This document shows, in pieces, positions 1 to 6,618 of a stretch of 17,913 nt of DNA; within the stretch, counting starts at the first letter, position 1; every line of letters starts with the position of its first letter. This DNA comes from DATFKA01 sp042095835 (GTDB taxonomy: Bacteria; Bacteroidota; Bacteroidia; Chitinophagales; Saprospiraceae), in contig JBELML010000130.1 of the NCBI GenBank assembly GCA_042095835.1, forward strand, positions 1 to 17,913, read 5' to 3'. The notes under the pieces are model-generated. The model was not told the origin of the DNA. It ran no database searches and was given only the letters and a program-made list of their open reading frames with translations. Position numbers and translations under genes: made by a program.

Positions 1-187
1 TTTTTTTGCTTCGTTTTTGTATCGAATGATCCCGAAGTAAATTCGGGAAAGATGCCAGAGCGGTTTTGAATTGGAGTTTCAGTAAGAATTATAAAAAATT
101 GCAGGGTGATTTTTTGGTGCGTTTGCCCTATTTTTCCAACCAAAGAACAACAATTCTCTATAAAATATCTTATTAGTTTGTACGTTA

Positions 188-348
188 AGTAACGGACAAA
201 GAATAAGTATCGCATTTTGATCGAGAAGATTTTGTGCCAAGACAAGGCAAAAAACGTAGCTAATGCAGGGCATTAGCGAGGCTTTTTAACGCAGTATTTG
301 GTGCAAAAGATTCCATCAAAATCGAAAAGTTATTTTTTGACTGTTACT
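188..348. repeat. 161-bp imperfect palindromic element, MITE- or REP-like
   Basis: The stretch is a long imperfect palindrome centred on 268. The centre is a perfect 8-bp stem (259-266 with 270-277, GCTAATGC/GCATTAGC) around the loop AGG. Matching blocks continue outward, for example ATTTTGAT at 214-221 against ATCAAAAT at 315-322. The ends form inverted repeats: 188-206 and 330-348 agree at 16 of 19 positions when one is reversed. No transposase lies inside and no target-site duplication is evident. The left-end 19-mer recurs exactly at 15362-15380 in the opposite orientation. This suggests a dispersed non-autonomous element. An RNA copy would fold into one long hairpin. Family membership cannot be named from sequence alone. 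Confidence 0.6.
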
Positions 349-352
349 AGGC

Positions 353-360
353 TATTTTTG
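353..360 (+). promoter_or_regulatory. Candidate -7 element for the YceI lipoprotein gene
   Basis: TATTTTTG matches the Bacteroidota -7 consensus TAnnTTTG and lies 58 bases before the ATG. No well-spaced -33 TTG was found; the nearest (337-339) is only 13 bases away. The site sits directly after the right end of the palindromic element, so the element may set its context. Confidence 0.35.
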
Positions 361-418
361 CGATCTCAATGCAGACCGCATACTTAAGTTTAAATTCATA
401 AACACAAAACAAAAAAAA

Positions 419-1102
419 ATGAAAACTCAACTGAATTTATTGTTCGTCCTAGTTTTAGGACTTAGTCTGGCAGCTTGCCAGAATCAATCGGAAGCTACCG
501 AGGCTGGAGAAGCCGTGGAGGTACCTGCCGAAGCTACTCTTGGATCAGCTACACTGAATGTAGATACCCAATTGAGCGTGATCGACTGGAAAGGGCGTAA
601 AATTGTAGGAGACGATTCTCACACCGGAACATTGAATTTGGCTAGTGGCCAGTTAAATGTTAAAGACGACCAACTGGTAGGTGGTTCTTTCGTTATCGAC
701 ATGAACTCCTTAACCAATACAGATATGGCGGGTAGCGATGGCCAAGCGAAATTGGAGGGCCACCTGAAAAGTGGAGACTTCTTCGAACTAGGTCAGTATC
801 CAACAGCCAGCTTTGAAATTGCAGGGGTAGCTGCCGTAGACACCGTTAGCGGAGCTTCTCACATGATCACAGGTAACCTGACGATGAAAGATGTTACCAA
901 GAGTGTAAGTTTCCCTGCTAGTGTAATGATGAAAGAAGGTTCCGTTTTAGCAACTACACTTCCATTCACTATTAATCGTACAGATTGGAATGTACAGTAC
1001 GGTTCTACGCTATTAGGTGTAGTGAAAGACAAAGCGATCTCTGATGATGTCACTTTGACTATTAAAGTAAGAGGTGTGATGCCTGAGGCACAGCTTCAGT
1101 AA
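419..1102 (+). CDS. YceI-family lipoprotein (lipid-binding lipocalin-like fold)
   Basis: This 227-residue protein starts with a lipoprotein signal: a hydrophobic stretch ending in the lipobox LAAC with Cys20. An acidic, Ala/Glu-rich linker follows (about 21-40). The rest, about 45-222, is a YceI domain: it opens with the typical strand SVIDWKGRKIVG, followed by a HTGTL segment, and ends with NRTDWNVQYGS and a final beta strand. YceI proteins form an extended beta-barrel that binds amphiphilic isoprenoid molecules in the periplasm; the ligand here is unknown. The ATG follows a run of nine A, which fits translation without a Shine-Dalgarno sequence. The DUF554 gene starts 46 bases downstream with no terminator between, so the two may be cotranscribed. 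It is one of three YceI genes in the window and differs from the other two in being longer and lipid-anchored. Confidence 0.9.
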   Translation: MKTQLNLLFVLVLGLSLAACQNQSEATEAGEAVEVPAEATLGSATLNVDTQLSVIDWKGRKIVGDDSHTGTLNLASGQLNVKDDQLVGGSFVIDMNSLTNTDMAGSDGQAKLEGHLKSGDFFELGQYPTASFEIAGVAAVDTVSGASHMITGNLTMKDVTKSVSFPASVMMKEGSVLATTLPFTINRTDWNVQYGSTLLGVVKDKAISDDVTLTIKVRGVMPEAQLQ

Positions 1103-1148
1103 GAAGCGAATAGCTTGCAATAATATACGATTTCGGAAAGACCAAGTC

Positions 1149-1871
1149 ATGAATAAAACGACACTGCCCATCGGCACTTTTATCAATATGACCACAGTGA
1201 CGATTGGCTCGCTCATTGGAGTAGGTTTGCAGCAGGTTTTTCCGGCGAATATTCAAGATATTATTTTCCAGGCCATTGGTTTAGCCAGTCTATTGATTGG
1301 TATACAGATGGCTTTAAAAGTACCAGAAGGCTACCTTCTGGTACTTATTTTTTCTATGATTCTAGGCGGCGTGATTGGAGAATTGATCCATCTCGATGTA
1401 TGGCTCAATAACCTGGGAGACCGCCTCAAGAGCCTGCTTTCTATTGGAGATGCTCGGTTCACCGAAGGATTAGTGACGGCTTTTCTGCTTTTCTGTATTG
1501 GCTCCATGACCATTGTAGGAGCTATAGATGAAGGATTGCGTGGAAAACGTGAATTGCTGCTTATTAAATCTACGCTTGATGGTATTTCTTCCATCGCTTT
1601 TGCCTCTACTTATGGTATCGGCGTGCTGTTTTCAATTATTCCGATGTTGATTGTGCAGGGGGGGATGACCGTACTAGCCAAACAGTTGGAGCGCTTTTTT
1701 ACGCCCGTCATTATAGGTCAACTCAGCTCGGCTGGAGGTCTTTTGATCATTGCTATTGGTTTCCGTCTGTTGAATATTGGGAATGTCAATATCGAAAACC
1801 TGCTTCCCGCTCTCTTGGTGGTGGTACTACTCTCTTATGTCTACGAGCGCTGGTCTCCAAAGCTGGGCTAG
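1149..1871 (+). CDS. DUF554 family integral membrane protein (YqgA-like)
   Basis: The 240 residues form a polytopic membrane protein of the DUF554 family, which includes Escherichia coli YqgA; the biochemical function of the family is not established. Family hallmarks are visible: the N-terminal GTFINMTTVTIGSLIG block, a GGVIGE segment near residue 75, FCIGSMTIVGAIDEGL near 116-131, LDGISSIAFASTYGIGVLFS near 142-161, and a late GLLIIAIG block. About six or seven hydrophobic segments can be drawn. Length and start agree with the family, so the ATG at 1149 is preferred over the internal Met14. The gene follows the YceI lipoprotein gene closely. Codons 57-69 contain a perfect inverted repeat followed by a T run that looks like an intrinsic terminator inside the gene. 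Confidence 0.88.
   Translation: MNKTTLPIGTFINMTTVTIGSLIGVGLQQVFPANIQDIIFQAIGLASLLIGIQMALKVPEGYLLVLIFSMILGGVIGELIHLDVWLNNLGDRLKSLLSIGDARFTEGLVTAFLLFCIGSMTIVGAIDEGLRGKRELLLIKSTLDGISSIAFASTYGIGVLFSIIPMLIVQGGMTVLAKQLERFFTPVIIGQLSSAGGLLIIAIGFRLLNIGNVNIENLLPALLVVVLLSYVYERWSPKLG
1318..1353 (+). terminator. Terminator-like hairpin inside the DUF554 coding sequence
   Basis: A perfect 13-bp stem (1318-1330 with 1334-1346; arm AAGTACCAGAAGG) closes on the 3-base loop CTA. It is followed by A and six T (1347-1353). Geometry and tail are those of a Rho-independent terminator, yet the whole structure is translated within an intact reading frame of a conserved family. Whether it terminates or attenuates transcription is inference. 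Confidence 0.5.
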
Positions 1872-1937
1872 AAGCGGCCGATCTTATCTTTTCTGAAAAG
1901 GATACAATTTTCTCATCAGCGGAAACGATGTACTTTT

Positions 1938-2780
1938 ATGAAGTATGTTCTCCGTTTCTTGGTCGCGCTAGGCAAGATTGCTGTCCTGACTATTCTTACC
2001 CAAGTAGGTGGCCTGGTCTATATTTTGTATTTACCTCTGCGGCGATTCCTTAAAAAACGCTTTACCAAGCAGGCGCCACAATTGCTGTATCGGTGGGCGA
2101 GTTTTAGTCTCTTATATATTTTAGTGATTGGTTTTATTGTGCCGCCCATTGCGCGCCAATTTGGTCGGGTACCCTTGCCCTGGTGGTCAAGTACGACTCA
2201 GCCCATCAAAGCGCACAATATCCTAGTATCACCACTGTTGAACAGGCACTACGTAAAGCCTGAATTAAAAAATATCGTACTAGAGATAGCGCAGCAAATG
2301 CAATCAGAACATGAGCAATTGACACTCACTTATCTTGATGCCAACTTTCCTTTTCACGATGGTTTTCCATTGTTACCGCATCTCAGTCATGATGATGGAG
2401 AAAAATTGGATATAGCTTTTATATATAAGTATAACGATACAGGGGGAATAGCGCCTCGAAACTATGGTTTTCTAGGTTATGGTCGCTGTGATGGTCCTCA
2501 GGATGGAGAATGGGACTTTCCGGCAAGTTGTAGGAAAAAAGGCAAATGGTTGTACGATGGAATGGCACTTCTACAGCCGCAAAAAACGAATGGAAATCTA
2601 CAGGCGGATCCGCTATTAAACAAAATGCTGTTGAATTTACTAAGCCGAAAGCGAGGTATTCGTAGGATTTTTCTAGAGCCACATTTAGAGCTGCGTTGGT
2701 TAGGTAGAGATATTGATAAAATCCGGCCAGCGGGTTGTCATGCAGTACGTCATGATGATCATATACATGTACAGCTGTAA
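1938..2780 (+). CDS. Membrane-anchored LAS-family zinc peptidase, MepA/M74- or M15-like
   Basis: This 280-residue protein has two hydrophobic segments near the N-terminus (about 8-35 and 54-72) and a soluble C-terminal domain that carries the LAS metallopeptidase signature. His151 and Asp158 form the H-x6-D motif (SHDDGEKLD), and His275/His277 form the terminal HxH in HDDHIHV. This pattern is shared by MepA-type murein endopeptidases (M74) and D-Ala-D-Ala peptidases (M15), which bind one zinc ion. The inferred role is cleavage of peptide bonds in peptidoglycan at the membrane surface. The family call rests on these motifs; the N-terminal membrane anchor is not the usual secreted MepA layout. 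Overall identity to a characterised enzyme cannot be judged here. It follows the DUF554 gene by 66 bases. An upstream ATG at 1928 is out of frame. Confidence 0.7.
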   Translation: MKYVLRFLVALGKIAVLTILTQVGGLVYILYLPLRRFLKKRFTKQAPQLLYRWASFSLLYILVIGFIVPPIARQFGRVPLPWWSSTTQPIKAHNILVSPLLNRHYVKPELKNIVLEIAQQMQSEHEQLTLTYLDANFPFHDGFPLLPHLSHDDGEKLDIAFIYKYNDTGGIAPRNYGFLGYGRCDGPQDGEWDFPASCRKKGKWLYDGMALLQPQKTNGNLQADPLLNKMLLNLLSRKRGIRRIFLEPHLELRWLGRDIDKIRPAGCHAVRHDDHIHVQL

Positions 2781-3060
2781 GGGTTTTTATTAAAAATAGT
2801 TAAAATAGAAGACGGGAATTGTTAAACTTTAAAGAGGTTTTGAAAAATAAAGCGACTAAGTACTTGATTATCATATGATTGTGTTTTTGTGCTTAAGTCA
2901 TCGAGTGTATTGACTTGTATGCTATAGTTTTTAGGTGTAGGTTTGTGGTGTAAAATTAGAGTTCATTTCTCGTCTGTTAAATTCCTTTTCTTCTTAGGAA
3001 GTATTTGTTTTTACCTTTCTTTTAATTTCTCTAGTATTTTTTCATTTTTAACTTTTTTTA
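2781..3060. other. AT-rich intergenic region and U-rich leader of the RRM gene
   Basis: No gene is seen. The first half carries an ATCATATGAT palindrome near 2870. From about 2950 to the GTG start the plus strand is strongly pyrimidine-rich with many T runs, and it contains a small TTCC/GGAA hairpin near 2980-3000. If the promoter at 2915-2945 is correct, this forms a leader of roughly 110 nucleotides. Confidence 0.55.
2915..2945 (+). promoter_or_regulatory. Bacteroidota-type promoter for the RRM gene
   Basis: TAGGTTTG at 2938-2945 is an exact TAnnTTTG -7 element. A TTG (2915-2917) lies 20 bases upstream, the spacing expected for the -33 element. The same 20-base spacing occurs in the mtaB promoter candidate. 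Confidence 0.5.
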
Positions 3061-3345
3061 GTGAATATTTTTGTTGCCAAATTGAATTTTGACACTACGG
3101 AGTCAGGATTACGTCACGCTTTTGAAGAATTCGGTCATGTTGATTCTTGTAAGATCATCATGGATAAGTTTACAGGTCGTTCTAAAGGATTCGGTTTTGT
3201 AGAAATGCCTAACGATGACGAAGCTCACAACGCTATCGATACCTTAAATGATTCTGACTTAGATGGAAGAACCATCGTTGCTAAAGTGGCTGAACCACGA
3301 AAAACTAACTCTAATAACTCGTACAACAATAACCGACGTTATTAG
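3061..3345 (+). CDS. RRM-type RNA-binding protein
   Basis: A single RNA-recognition motif makes up most of the 94 residues. RNP2 is IFVAKL (3-8) and RNP1 is KGFGFVEM (42-49), both with the aromatic residues needed for RNA stacking. A short Asn/Ser-rich basic tail (about 80-94, ending NNRRY) follows. Small RRM-only proteins of this kind occur in Bacteroidota and cyanobacteria, where several are cold- or stress-induced and bind single-stranded RNA. The start is GTG: the family begins with M-N-I-F/Y-V, and the in-frame stop TAA at 3049-3051 leaves no upstream ATG. The long U-rich leader suggests post-transcriptional or autogenous control, which is inference. The gene converges on mtaB across a shared terminator. 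Confidence 0.92.
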   Translation: MNIFVAKLNFDTTESGLRHAFEEFGHVDSCKIIMDKFTGRSKGFGFVEMPNDDEAHNAIDTLNDSDLDGRTIVAKVAEPRKTNSNNSYNNNRRY

Positions 3346-3374
3346 ATCGATAGACTATAGTACTTTGCTATAGC

Positions 3375-3415
3375 AAAAATGAGCCATCCCGATTATTTCG
3401 AGATGGCTCATTTTT
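3375..3415. terminator. Bidirectional intrinsic terminator between the RRM gene and mtaB
   Basis: A perfect 14-bp stem (3375-3388 with 3402-3415; core ATGAGCCATC/GATGGCTCAT) has a 13-base loop. The arms begin with AAAAA and end with TTTTT, so a U tract follows the hairpin on both strands. It lies 30 bases after the RRM stop and 22 bases beyond the mtaB stop. Confidence 0.9.
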
Positions 3416-3436
3416 AATTTCCCTTTAATAGAGGGA

Positions 3437-4786
3437 CTAAACGAGCTGCAAGCGCTCTCCCGTCAAAATTTCGACGGCTGCACTTTCATTAATCGAATCG
3501 AGCTGTACAGTTTGTAATTCATTGATCAGCAAAGGATCATAAGGATGCTCCACTTTGATATAGTTGTCAGTGAAGCCACTCATTAAACTATTATTACGGT
3601 GGGTTTCGAAAAGTACACTGCGTTGTGTGCCGAGGTGCTGCTCATAGAAGTAGCGACGTTTTTTCTCACTCAATATGGTGAGCATTTGATTACGACGGCG
3701 GCGCTCCTGTAGCGGTACCTGATCAGTACGATCATAGGCAGGGGTATTCACTCTCTCAGAATAAGTGAAAACGTGCAGATACGAAATATCAAGTTCATTA
3801 ATAAAGCGATAGGTCTCCAGAAAGTCTTCTTCGGTTTCTCCTGGGAAACCAACAATCACATCCACACCAATGCAGGCATGGGGCATGAGCTTTTTAATAG
3901 TGTCTACCCGATCTGCGTAAAGTTCTCTTTTATAACGCCTGCGCATTTCACGGAGTTGCTTATTATTACCCGATTGTAGGGGCATGTGCAGATGAGGCAT
4001 GAAGCGTTGAGATTGAGCCACAAACTCGATAATCTCATTAGTGCAGAGGTTGGGTTCGATAGATGAAATCCGAAAACGCTTGATGCCTTCGATGCGGTCC
4101 AGTTTTTTGATCAGGTCAATAAAAAGTGCCTCTTTCTTGGGGCGTATACCTTCAATGACCTCAGTTCCGTTGCCAAAGTCACCAATATTGACACCTGTAA
4201 GTACAATTTCTTTAACGCCCATCTCCGCAATTTGCTGAGCATTGGCGACTATACTACTAATCTCATTGCTACGACTTTTGCCTCGCGCTAGTGGGATAGT
4301 ACAAAAGGTACACTTGTAATCACAGCCATCCTGGACTTTCAAAAATGATCGGGTACGATCTCCAAAAGAGAAGGCATTGACAAAGCTATTGGCGGCTTTT
4401 ACTTCTCCCGCGTGCACCATTCCTTTGCCAGGGGCTTTCGAGAGGTCATCTATAAATTCTAGGATGCGGAATTTTTCAGCAGCGCCCAATACCATGTCAA
4501 CCCCAGGAATCTCGGCAATCTCTTGGGGCTTGAGCTGGGCATAGCAGCCTACAATCACTACAAAAGCTTGGGGTGAGTGTTTCAGGGCTTGGCGTACGAT
4601 CTTCTTGCACTTACGATCAGCAAATTCTGTAACAGAACAGGTATTGATGATATAAATATCTGCACCCTGCTGGAAGGGCACTACACCATATCCTGCTTGC
4701 TCAAACTGTCGACCAATTGCCGATGTTTCAGAATAGTTGAGTTTACAGCCTAGTGTATAAAAGGCAACCGTACGCGGTGTAGCCAT
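3437..4786 (-). CDS. mtaB: tRNA t6A37 methylthiotransferase MtaB
   Basis: This 449-residue protein is a radical-SAM methylthiotransferase that adds a methylthio group to N6-threonylcarbamoyladenosine at position 37 of tRNAs, giving ms2t6A. The N-terminal UPF0004 domain carries the three cluster-binding cysteines Cys14 (TLGC), Cys50 (NTCSV) and Cys81 (GCYAQ). The radical-SAM domain has the CxxxCxxC motif Cys155-Cys159-Cys162 (GCDYKCTFC), binding the second 4Fe-4S cluster and SAM. A TRAM-like RNA-binding tail occupies about 385-449. The TLGCKLN start and the SFLKVQDGC and LTGVNIGDFG blocks point to MtaB rather than MiaB or RimO. The length is normal. The gene has its own promoter candidate, is divergent from the AraC gene and shows no operon partner. 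Confidence 0.95.
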   Translation of the reverse strand: MATPRTVAFYTLGCKLNYSETSAIGRQFEQAGYGVVPFQQGADIYIINTCSVTEFADRKCKKIVRQALKHSPQAFVVIVGCYAQLKPQEIAEIPGVDMVLGAAEKFRILEFIDDLSKAPGKGMVHAGEVKAANSFVNAFSFGDRTRSFLKVQDGCDYKCTFCTIPLARGKSRSNEISSIVANAQQIAEMGVKEIVLTGVNIGDFGNGTEVIEGIRPKKEALFIDLIKKLDRIEGIKRFRISSIEPNLCTNEIIEFVAQSQRFMPHLHMPLQSGNNKQLREMRRRYKRELYADRVDTIKKLMPHACIGVDVIVGFPGETEEDFLETYRFINELDISYLHVFTYSERVNTPAYDRTDQVPLQERRRRNQMLTILSEKKRRYFYEQHLGTQRSVLFETHRNNSLMSGFTDNYIKVEHPYDPLLINELQTVQLDSINESAAVEILTGERLQLV

Positions 4787-4805
4787 AGTATTTTATTTTG
4801 ATCTG

Positions 4806-4836
4806 CAAAGATAGAATAAGATCACATTAATGGCAA
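4806..4836 (-). promoter_or_regulatory. Bacteroidota-type promoter for mtaB
   Basis: On the minus strand TATCTTTG (4813-4806) matches the TAnnTTTG -7 element, and a TTG (4836-4834) lies exactly 20 bases upstream. The site is 20 bases before the mtaB ATG, which implies a very short leader. Confidence 0.6.
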
Positions 4837-4917
4837 TGTCATGAACAGCATCGCCTTTCAGGTAGTTCTTATTTATGTACCGATAATCCAGACAATCACC
4901 AATAACGTACCATTATA

Positions 4918-5766
4918 TTGACCCGAATCAGACGAGAAATTCTTCCGCAACCTTTTGTCTATAAAAGAATGGAAGAAATTGAGCAGCATAATCCTGCTAA
5001 ACAAGAAAAGCCGCATCGGCACGATTATTACACCCTGATCTTTGTTAAAGCAGCAAAAGGGGTGCATCATATCGATTTCAAGGATTATCCACTCACTGCT
5101 CATACCTTTTATCTCCTCAGCCCAGAGCAGGTGCATCATATGGAGGTAGAAGGGATTCCAAGTGGAGAGGTTTTTCTTTTTACGCCAGACTTTCTTCAGT
5201 ACTACAGTATGCCTCTCGAGCAACTCGTCCAATTGGATTTATTCTACAATTGCGCGGAAGCTCCACCGATTCAGATTCCTGAAGCTAAACTTGCGGAAGT
5301 AAAAACAGTCCTCCAAATCATCGCTCAGGAAGACCAACACAAGGAGTGGAATTATTTGCAGGTGATCGGAGCGCAAGTCAAGCACCTCTTTTATCTACTC
5401 AAGCGCATTAAAGCAAAGACACAGTCGCAACAGTCTTTTGTGCCAAGTAGAAAAGCTATGATTGTACAGCAGTTTAAGCGAGATTTGGAGCGGTCTTTCC
5501 GAACGAACCATAAAGTGAGCGAATACGCGGGTTTGCAAAGTTTGAGCAGTATCTACCTCAACGAGGTGATCAAGGCAGAAACGGGCAGTACGGCCAAGGA
5601 AATGATACAGCAAAGAATTTTATTGGAAGCCAAGCGATTAGCGAAATATACCGATTGGTCTATGAAAGAGGTGGCCTATAGTTTAGGTTTTGAGGACAAT
5701 GCCCACTTCAGTAAGTTATTCAAAAAGTTAGAAGGATCTAACTTCTCTAGTTTTCGAAATGCCTAG
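4918..5766 (+). CDS. AraC-family transcriptional regulator
   Basis: The 282-residue product has an N-terminal cupin-like sensing domain (about 30-110), recognisable from KPHRHDYYTLIFVKAAKGVH and the following LLSPEQVHH segment. A C-terminal AraC double helix-turn-helix (about 185-282) contains YLNEVIKAETGSTAKEMIQQR and, in the second helix-turn-helix, EVAYSLGFEDNAHFSKLFKK. It should bind a small ligand and control a nearby or unlinked promoter; the target is not evident. The start is uncertain: the frame is open from a TTG at 4918 after a stop at 4903-4905, and the first ATG is at 4969 (Met18). The PQPFVYKRMEEI stretch looks like the normal beginning of the family, so the longer form is kept. 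It is transcribed away from mtaB, but regulation of mtaB is unlikely. Confidence 0.88.
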   Translation: MTRIRREILPQPFVYKRMEEIEQHNPAKQEKPHRHDYYTLIFVKAAKGVHHIDFKDYPLTAHTFYLLSPEQVHHMEVEGIPSGEVFLFTPDFLQYYSMPLEQLVQLDLFYNCAEAPPIQIPEAKLAEVKTVLQIIAQEDQHKEWNYLQVIGAQVKHLFYLLKRIKAKTQSQQSFVPSRKAMIVQQFKRDLERSFRTNHKVSEYAGLQSLSSIYLNEVIKAETGSTAKEMIQQRILLEAKRLAKYTDWSMKEVAYSLGFEDNAHFSKLFKKLEGSNFSSFRNA

Positions 5767-6057
5767 AAAGTCTAAAGTCAAAATTTCCAACAATAAGTAC
5801 ACTGGCCTAAAAAGACAATTATTTCAACTGGAATAACTCGCTAAAAAGAGAGAATATCTGGCTTTGAAATAGGAGGATAGTTGTTTTTTAGCGCCGAAAC
5901 TAAAATAGAGGGAGCGCAGCCAAATCCTTAGAATATTGAGGCATACCGTAATTGAAACAGCACGTTTAGGGATCTTTGAGTACCATTTAAAAACATTATA
6001 AAAAAAAATATTTTTAAAATGGTTGAATAAACAATATCCATTTCTTACTATTGAGGT
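5767..6057. other. Intergenic region before the YceI-sensor operon
   Basis: No gene is seen. Near its end lies an A/T-rich imperfect hairpin (5983-5993 with 6011-6022, CCATTTAAAAA against TTTTTAAAATGG, one bulge). No clear TAnnTTTG element was found. The operon promoter probably lies here but cannot be placed. Confidence 0.45.
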
Positions 6058-6618
6058 ATGAAAAGGACTGAGAGGATTTTCATTACGCTTTCATTACTCT
6101 GTCTTTTACCCTGTACGATCCTCTCGCAAACTAGCTTCTACCGTGTAATTAACGGTAGCGTAGCACTAACTTCTAGTGCTCCACTTGAGCTTATTAAAGC
6201 GAGGTCGAGCAGGGTGCAAGCCATTATTGATCCCGACCGGAGATCATTTAGGTTTTCTATTCCTATAAACTCATTTCAGGGATTTAACTCTGACTTGCAG
6301 AGGCAGCATTTCAACACGAACTATATGGAAAGCTCTATGTTCCCCGAAGCGACTTTCGTGGGTAACTTCATTGAGGGCATTGATTTACGAACAGATGGCA
6401 CGTACCAAATACGCGCCAAAGGAAGATTGACGATTCATGGTGTGAGCCGTGAGCGCATTATTACCGGAACAATAAGAGTACGAGGCGGAAAATTGAGTAT
6501 ATCATCAGATTTTTCCGTATTATTAGAAGATCACAATATTGCCATCCCGAAAATCGTATACCAAAAAATTGCAGAAGAAATCAAAATACACATTCAAGCT
6601 GAGATGGGACAAAGTTAG
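6058..6618 (+). CDS. Secreted YceI-family protein, linked to the sensor kinase
   Basis: The 186-residue protein has a signal peptide (about 1-24, ending ILSQ) and one YceI domain. Typical features are the start GSVALTSSAP, the central HFNTNYMES..FPEATFVGNF stretch and the LTIHGVSRERIITG strand. It closely resembles the YceI protein at 11704-12243 in length and motifs, and both differ from the longer lipoprotein at 419. YceI folds bind isoprenoid-like lipids in the periplasm; the ligand is unknown here. The 3' end overlaps the start of the sensor kinase frame, so the two are almost certainly cotranscribed and translationally coupled. This suggests that the protein delivers or presents a ligand to the kinase's periplasmic part, which is inference. 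The ATG at 6058 is the natural start. Confidence 0.88.
   Translation: MKRTERIFITLSLLCLLPCTILSQTSFYRVINGSVALTSSAPLELIKARSSRVQAIIDPDRRSFRFSIPINSFQGFNSDLQRQHFNTNYMESSMFPEATFVGNFIEGIDLRTDGTYQIRAKGRLTIHGVSRERIITGTIRVRGGKLSISSDFSVLLEDHNIAIPKIVYQKIAEEIKIHIQAEMGQS

Larger units (their letters stand above)
1..418. other. Gene-free leader region upstream of the first YceI gene
   Basis: No convincing coding region is present. A small minus-strand frame at 79-273 has no recognisable domain and runs into the palindrome. The stretch holds a short hairpin at 30-48 (7-bp stem TCCCGAA/TTCGGGA), a large imperfect palindrome (188-348) and a -7-like promoter element just after it (353-360). The last bases before the first gene are A-rich, as is usual for Bacteroidota translation starts. 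Confidence 0.7.

Noticed and set aside
79..273. Minus-strand frame of 64 codons
   Set aside because: It has no recognisable domain, odd composition, and overlaps the palindromic element.
4918..5766. AraC protein as regulator of divergent mtaB
   Set aside because: mtaB is a housekeeping tRNA-modification gene with its own standard promoter, and no operator-like repeat is visible in the 131-base gap.
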